This document shows, piece by piece, positions 12,738-12,950 of a stretch of 12,950 nt of DNA (positions are counted from its first letter, which is position 1; every line of letters begins with the position of its first letter). The notes below the pieces were generated by a model. The model was given only the letters and a program-made list of their open reading frames with translations, had not been told where the DNA came from and did no database searches. The position numbers were made by a program, and so were the translations under genes. The DNA lies in assembly GCA_013330825.1 (NCBI GenBank), contig DUHN01000054.1, positions 1-12,950 of the forward strand, given 5' to 3'. The stretch is from Candidatus Woesearchaeota archaeon. GTDB lineage: Archaea > Nanobdellota > Nanobdellia > Woesearchaeales > GW2011-AR4.

Positions 12738-12950
12738 TCACAGTCCCAGAAATTTCTCCACCTTCTCCTTGTCCTTCCCTTGCACCAGCACCTTGCCGTT
12801 CTTGTAGAGGGTGACGGTGCAGTGCCCTTTCAGGCGGAGCTCCTCGTGGGCAGAGGCAACCGGGACAGGGGTGTAGCCCAACTCCTCGAGTTGCCTCATC
12901 TTCTCCCTGACGCCCTTGTCCTTCTCCGCCGAGACCGCCTGCGAATACTG
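12738..12950 (-). CDS. C-terminal fragment with a TBP-like/RNase HIII N-domain-like motif
   Basis: An open frame enters from the right edge on the minus strand and stops at TGA (12740-12738), giving the last 70 residues of a protein. A charged helix (AEKDKGVREKMRQLEELGY) is followed by a compact domain with RLKGHCTVTLYKNGKVLVQG (39-58) and KVEKFLGL at the end. The TVTLYKNGKVLVQGK pattern resembles the small TBP-like domain found at the N terminus of RNase HIII (DUF3378), where the motif reads similarly with L-Y-x-(S/N)-G-K-x-x-x-Q-G. Here it forms the C terminus, so this is not an ordinary RNase HIII; a nucleic-acid-binding role is only inferred. The family call rests on this motif and the rest of the protein is outside the window. 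Confidence 0.6.
   Translation of the reverse strand, partial: QYSQAVSAEKDKGVREKMRQLEELGYTPVPVASAHEELRLKGHCTVTLYKNGKVLVQGKDKEKVEKFLGL

Noticed and set aside
1..12950. tRNA, rRNA or CRISPR array
   Set aside because: No TTCRANNC-type tRNA arm in a proper cloverleaf, no rRNA core and no regularly spaced repeats were seen on reading both strands by eye.

Overview
The window looks like a GC-rich archaeal chromosome segment. Several start codons (157-159 on -, 306, 5060, 12100 on -, 12390) sit about 26-28 bases downstream of an A/T-rich TATA element with no ribosome-binding site between, which is the archaeal leaderless-mRNA pattern. Internal or leadered genes instead carry GGTG/GGAGG-type ribosome-binding sites. 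A free-standing ATP-cone protein, an FTR1-type permease beside an Lrp/AsnC regulator, and an SMC-endonuclease IV pair fit an archaeon. The mix of small envelope proteins suggests a DPANN-like lineage, but that is inference. A bacterial-type Lgt in this setting is notable.

Layout, left to right. (1) 1-159 (-): start of an unrecognised gene, divergent from (2) 306-2250 (+), an operon of a His/Cys-rich membrane-anchored protein, a CcdA-like thiol electron carrier, a small ATP-cone protein and a 33-residue Lys/Ala-rich peptide ending in CEFC, closed by a T-run terminator. (3) 2384-4687 (+): an operon of a small lipoprotein, a membrane-anchored thioredoxin-like protein with only one active-site Cys, a six-helix membrane protein and Lgt. 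(4) 4692-4940 (-): a Cys-rich DUF333-type lipoprotein convergent on lgt. (5) 5060-6449 (+): an Lrp/AsnC regulator and an FTR1 iron permease, each with the same palindrome (ACTTAAC-N4-GTTAA) over its predicted transcription start. (6) 6517-12100 (-): SMC, then an endonuclease IV-like enzyme, then an AI-2E family transporter, all read leftward. (7) 12146-12349: a 186-bp palindromic insertion with 11-bp perfect terminal inverted repeats abutting exact 9-bp direct repeats, a MITE-like element. (8) 12390-12722 (+): an unrecognised leaderless gene, convergent with (9) the C-terminal end of a small-domain protein running off the right edge (-).

How the genes may work together: regions 2-4 suggest an envelope thiol and lipoprotein module, with CcdA moving electrons outward, Cys-containing exported proteins as possible partners, and Lgt anchoring the two lipoproteins encoded beside it. 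Region 5 is probably an autoregulated metal-uptake unit. Region 6 is chromosome maintenance. The least expected signals are the MITE, the shared operator, the Lys/Ala-CxxC mini-gene and Lgt in an archaeal context.
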